Assembly (NCBI GenBank): GCA_946055365.1
Contig: CAMGFM010000068.1
Location: forward strand, 1 to 7,000
DNA length: 7,000 nt
Direction of reading: 5' to 3'
From: an uncultured Prevotella sp.
Lineage (GTDB): Bacteria > Bacteroidota > Bacteroidia > Bacteroidales > Bacteroidaceae
The notes under the pieces were generated by a model that worked only from the letters and a program-made list of their open reading frames with translations, did no database searches and had not been told where the DNA came from. Positions within the stretch are counted from its first letter, which is position 1; each line of letters begins with the position of its first letter. Shown piece after piece: positions 5,690 to 7,000 of the stretch. Position numbers and translations under genes: made by a program.

Positions 5690-6550
5690 TCATTTGTCCT
5701 TTTCAAACCTCTTGGCCTCGTTCCACAGCTCATCCATCTCGCCGAGCGTCATGTCCTTCAGCTGTCTGCCGTCCTGTCTTGCCCTTTGTTCTATATAGTT
5801 GAAGCGTCTTGCAAACTTGGCGTTTGTCTTCTCAAGCGCATTGTCCGGGTTAAGCCCATAGAGACGTGCCGCATTGATGACAGAGAACATAAAGTCGCCC
5901 AACTCCTCGGTGGCTCTGTCCCTGTCGGCATTGCACAACTCCTGTTGCAGCTCACCCAATTCCTCCTTCACCTTGTCCCACACGCCGTCTTTCTCTTCCC
6001 AGTCAAAGCCCACATTTGCGGCTTTGTCCTGTATGCGGTAGGCCTTGATGAGCGATGGCAGCGCGTCAGGCACTCCAGCAAGCACGCTCTTGTTGCCGTC
6101 TTTCTCCCTGAGCTTTATCTGCTCCCAGTTCACCGCCACATGATTTGCGGAAATGCTCTCCCCCGCCCCGTCTTCAGGCGCGTTTTCCGCGCCATAAGGC
6201 AGCGGCCTCGGCTGCGGAGAGCCCACCTGTGAAGGATGATACACGTGCGGATGTCTGAATATGAGCTTGTCGGTGAGCCTGTCACACACGTCGGCAATGT
6301 CAAACACGCCGCTCTCCTGCCCTATCTTGGCATAAAAACACACATGGAGCAGCACATCGCCCAGCTCCTTGCATATATTGGCATCGTCATGCTTAAGCAC
6401 AGCATCACACAGTTCAAATGTCTCTTCTATTGTATTGGGGCGGAGGCTCTCATTGGTCTGCTTTCTGTCCCACGGACATCTCTCTCTGAGCATGTCAAGC
6501 ACGTCAAGCATACGGCCGAAAGCCGCCATCTTTTCTTCTCTTGTATGCAT
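5690..6550 (-). CDS. mazG: Nucleoside triphosphate pyrophosphohydrolase MazG
   Basis: MazG hydrolyses (d)NTPs to NMP and pyrophosphate, a nucleotide house-cleaning activity in the cytoplasm, and in E. coli it also lowers ppGpp. The 286-residue protein has the usual two all-alpha MazG domains. Domain 1 carries CPWDRKQTNESLRPNTIEET with Glu42, Glu43 and Glu46, then KELGD with Glu62 and Asp65. Domain 2 has NVGFDWEEKDGVWDKVKEELGE (about 179-200) and EELGD with Glu215, Glu216 and Asp219, so both metal sites look intact. FRHPHVY (about 98-104) and NWEQIK (141-146) mark the inter-domain linker, which is about 20 residues longer than in E. coli MazG and rich in Pro, Gly and Ala. The start HTREEKMAAFGR agrees with Bacteroidales homologues. 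It is divergent from valS and has its own -7 box at 6613-6621. Confidence 0.96.
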   Translation of the reverse strand: MHTREEKMAAFGRMLDVLDMLRERCPWDRKQTNESLRPNTIEETFELCDAVLKHDDANICKELGDVLLHVCFYAKIGQESGVFDIADVCDRLTDKLIFRHPHVYHPSQVGSPQPRPLPYGAENAPEDGAGESISANHVAVNWEQIKLREKDGNKSVLAGVPDALPSLIKAYRIQDKAANVGFDWEEKDGVWDKVKEELGELQQELCNADRDRATEELGDFMFSVINAARLYGLNPDNALEKTNAKFARRFNYIEQRARQDGRQLKDMTLGEMDELWNEAKRFEKDK

Positions 6551-6583
6551 GTCACATTAGTCAATAAATATTTTTTATGGAAA

Positions 6584-6601
6584 AACATGTCGCGTCATGT
6601 T
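6584..6601. repeat. Small hairpin in the mazG leader
   Basis: AACATG (6584-6589) and CATGTT (6596-6601) pair around TCGCGT. It lies between the predicted mazG -7 box and the mazG start, so it would fall in the 5' untranslated region. No function is evident. Confidence 0.3.
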
Positions 6602-6612
6602 CATTTAGTTAT

Positions 6613-6621
6613 GCAAAAGTA
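6613..6621 (-). promoter_or_regulatory. Bacteroidota-type -7 box for mazG
   Basis: The minus strand reads TACTTTTGC, an exact TAnnTTTG match plus C, about 63 bp upstream of the mazG start in A/T-rich DNA. No good TTG is found at the expected -33 distance. Confidence 0.6.
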
Positions 6622-6643
6622 ATATTTTCCCATGGATTTTTAC

Positions 6644-6652
6644 TAATTTTGC
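6644..6652 (+). promoter_or_regulatory. Bacteroidota-type -7 box for valS
   Basis: The plus strand reads TAATTTTGC, an exact TAnnTTTG match plus C. It stands 22 bp from the divergent mazG box. The -33 region has only a T-rich patch (6625-6628). If used, it gives valS a leader of about 200 nucleotides; no other match was seen closer to valS. Confidence 0.55.
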
Positions 6653-6866
6653 AAAGTTTTTTTGCTGTACATGCACACAGCCATAAAGAAAAGTACACGC
6701 TGACAGTCTTGAAGCACAGACTCACAGACATCTTATCACCCATGCGCCCCACGAAAAAACAGGCATGACCGTAATGTCACGCATCACACCCCCAAGATAT
6801 GGCCCGACGGTAGAAAGCAAAGAAAGATGTGCAAGAATACAAAACAGTTCACATAACAAACAAAAC
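6653..6866 (+). other. valS leader region, no gene called
   Basis: About 214 bp between the predicted valS -7 box and the valS start. It contains weak hairpins (GCTGT/ACAGC at 6664-6668 and 6677-6681; AGTCT/AGACT at 6705-6709 and 6718-6722). An in-frame ATG at 6765-6767, and another at 6774, would add 34 or 31 residues to ValS without a stop. There is no Val-rich leader peptide and no recognisable T-box. The last bases before the ATG are A-rich (AACAAACAAAAC), typical of Bacteroidota translation starts. Confidence 0.5.
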
Positions 6867-7000
6867 ATGGAATTAGCAAGTAAATACGACCCGCAAGCAG
6901 TAGAGTCAAAATGGTATCAGTACTGGCTCGACAACAATCTGATTACCAGCAAACCAAACGGCCGTGAGCCTAACACGATAGTTATGCCACCGCCACACGT
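6867..7000 (+). CDS. valS: Valyl-tRNA synthetase, N-terminus only (cut by window end)
   Basis: ValS charges tRNA-Val with valine in the cytoplasm. Only 44 codons of a protein normally near 880 residues are visible. They begin MELASKYDPQAVESKWYQYW, the characteristic N-terminus of Bacteroidales ValS, continue through NGREPNTIVM, and end at PPPH, the start of the PPP(N/H)VTGxLHxGH block. The class I HIGH-type signature lies just beyond the window. I chose the ATG at 6867 because family members start there; upstream in-frame ATGs at 6765 and 6774 exist but the intervening sequence (RITPPRYGPTVESK...) does not resemble ValS. It is the only plus-strand gene, divergent from mazG. Confidence 0.95.
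   Translation, partial: MELASKYDPQAVESKWYQYWLDNNLITSKPNGREPNTIVMPPPH

Noticed and set aside
6653..6866. T-box or leader-peptide attenuator for valS
   Set aside because: No T-box sequence or stem pattern is visible, T-boxes are not typical of this phylum, and short leader frames (such as at 6671) contain no run of Val codons.

Overview
The window looks like chromosomal DNA of a Bacteroidota member, most likely order Bacteroidales and close to Prevotella/Bacteroides. The evidence is: protein sequences that read like Bacteroidales orthologues (RNase Z, TruA, MazG, ValS, YcbB-type L,D-transpeptidase), no Shine-Dalgarno sequence before any start, -7 boxes of the Bacteroidota form TAnnTTTG, and a stand-alone domain resembling the type IX secretion type A tail. 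Base composition is roughly half G+C by eye. The genus call is inference.

Layout. Seven genes run on the minus strand and one on the plus strand. From the right: valS (plus, cut by the window end) and mazG (minus) are divergent, with a promoter region between them. Going down the minus strand after mazG come a lipocalin-like lipoprotein, the RNase Z gene rnz, a small secreted protein, an L,D-transpeptidase lipoprotein, the pseudouridine synthase gene truA, and an HD-domain phosphohydrolase cut by the window start. Only the small secreted gene and the L,D-transpeptidase are tightly spaced (31 bp). The other gaps are about 80 to 330 bp and hold hairpins and repeats but no convincing extra gene.

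Functions. Three genes concern tRNA (truA modifies the anticodon arm, rnz trims 3' ends, valS charges tRNA-Val). MazG is a nucleotide house-cleaning enzyme. The L,D-transpeptidase, the lipocalin-like lipoprotein and the small secreted protein belong to the cell envelope. This is a conserved housekeeping neighbourhood. I see no mobile element, CRISPR array, defence locus, tRNA or rRNA.

The least explained part is the gene-free stretch 4592-4923 upstream of rnz. It holds a near-perfect 31-bp palindrome directly followed by three diverged 22-bp tandem repeats. A 14-15 bp element (GACGGGACGT..CCG on the minus strand) also lies at a similar distance upstream of both truA and rnz. These non-coding signals, and the orphan sorting-tail-like protein beside the L,D-transpeptidase, are the items worth a second look. 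I did not find a convincing new multi-gene system.
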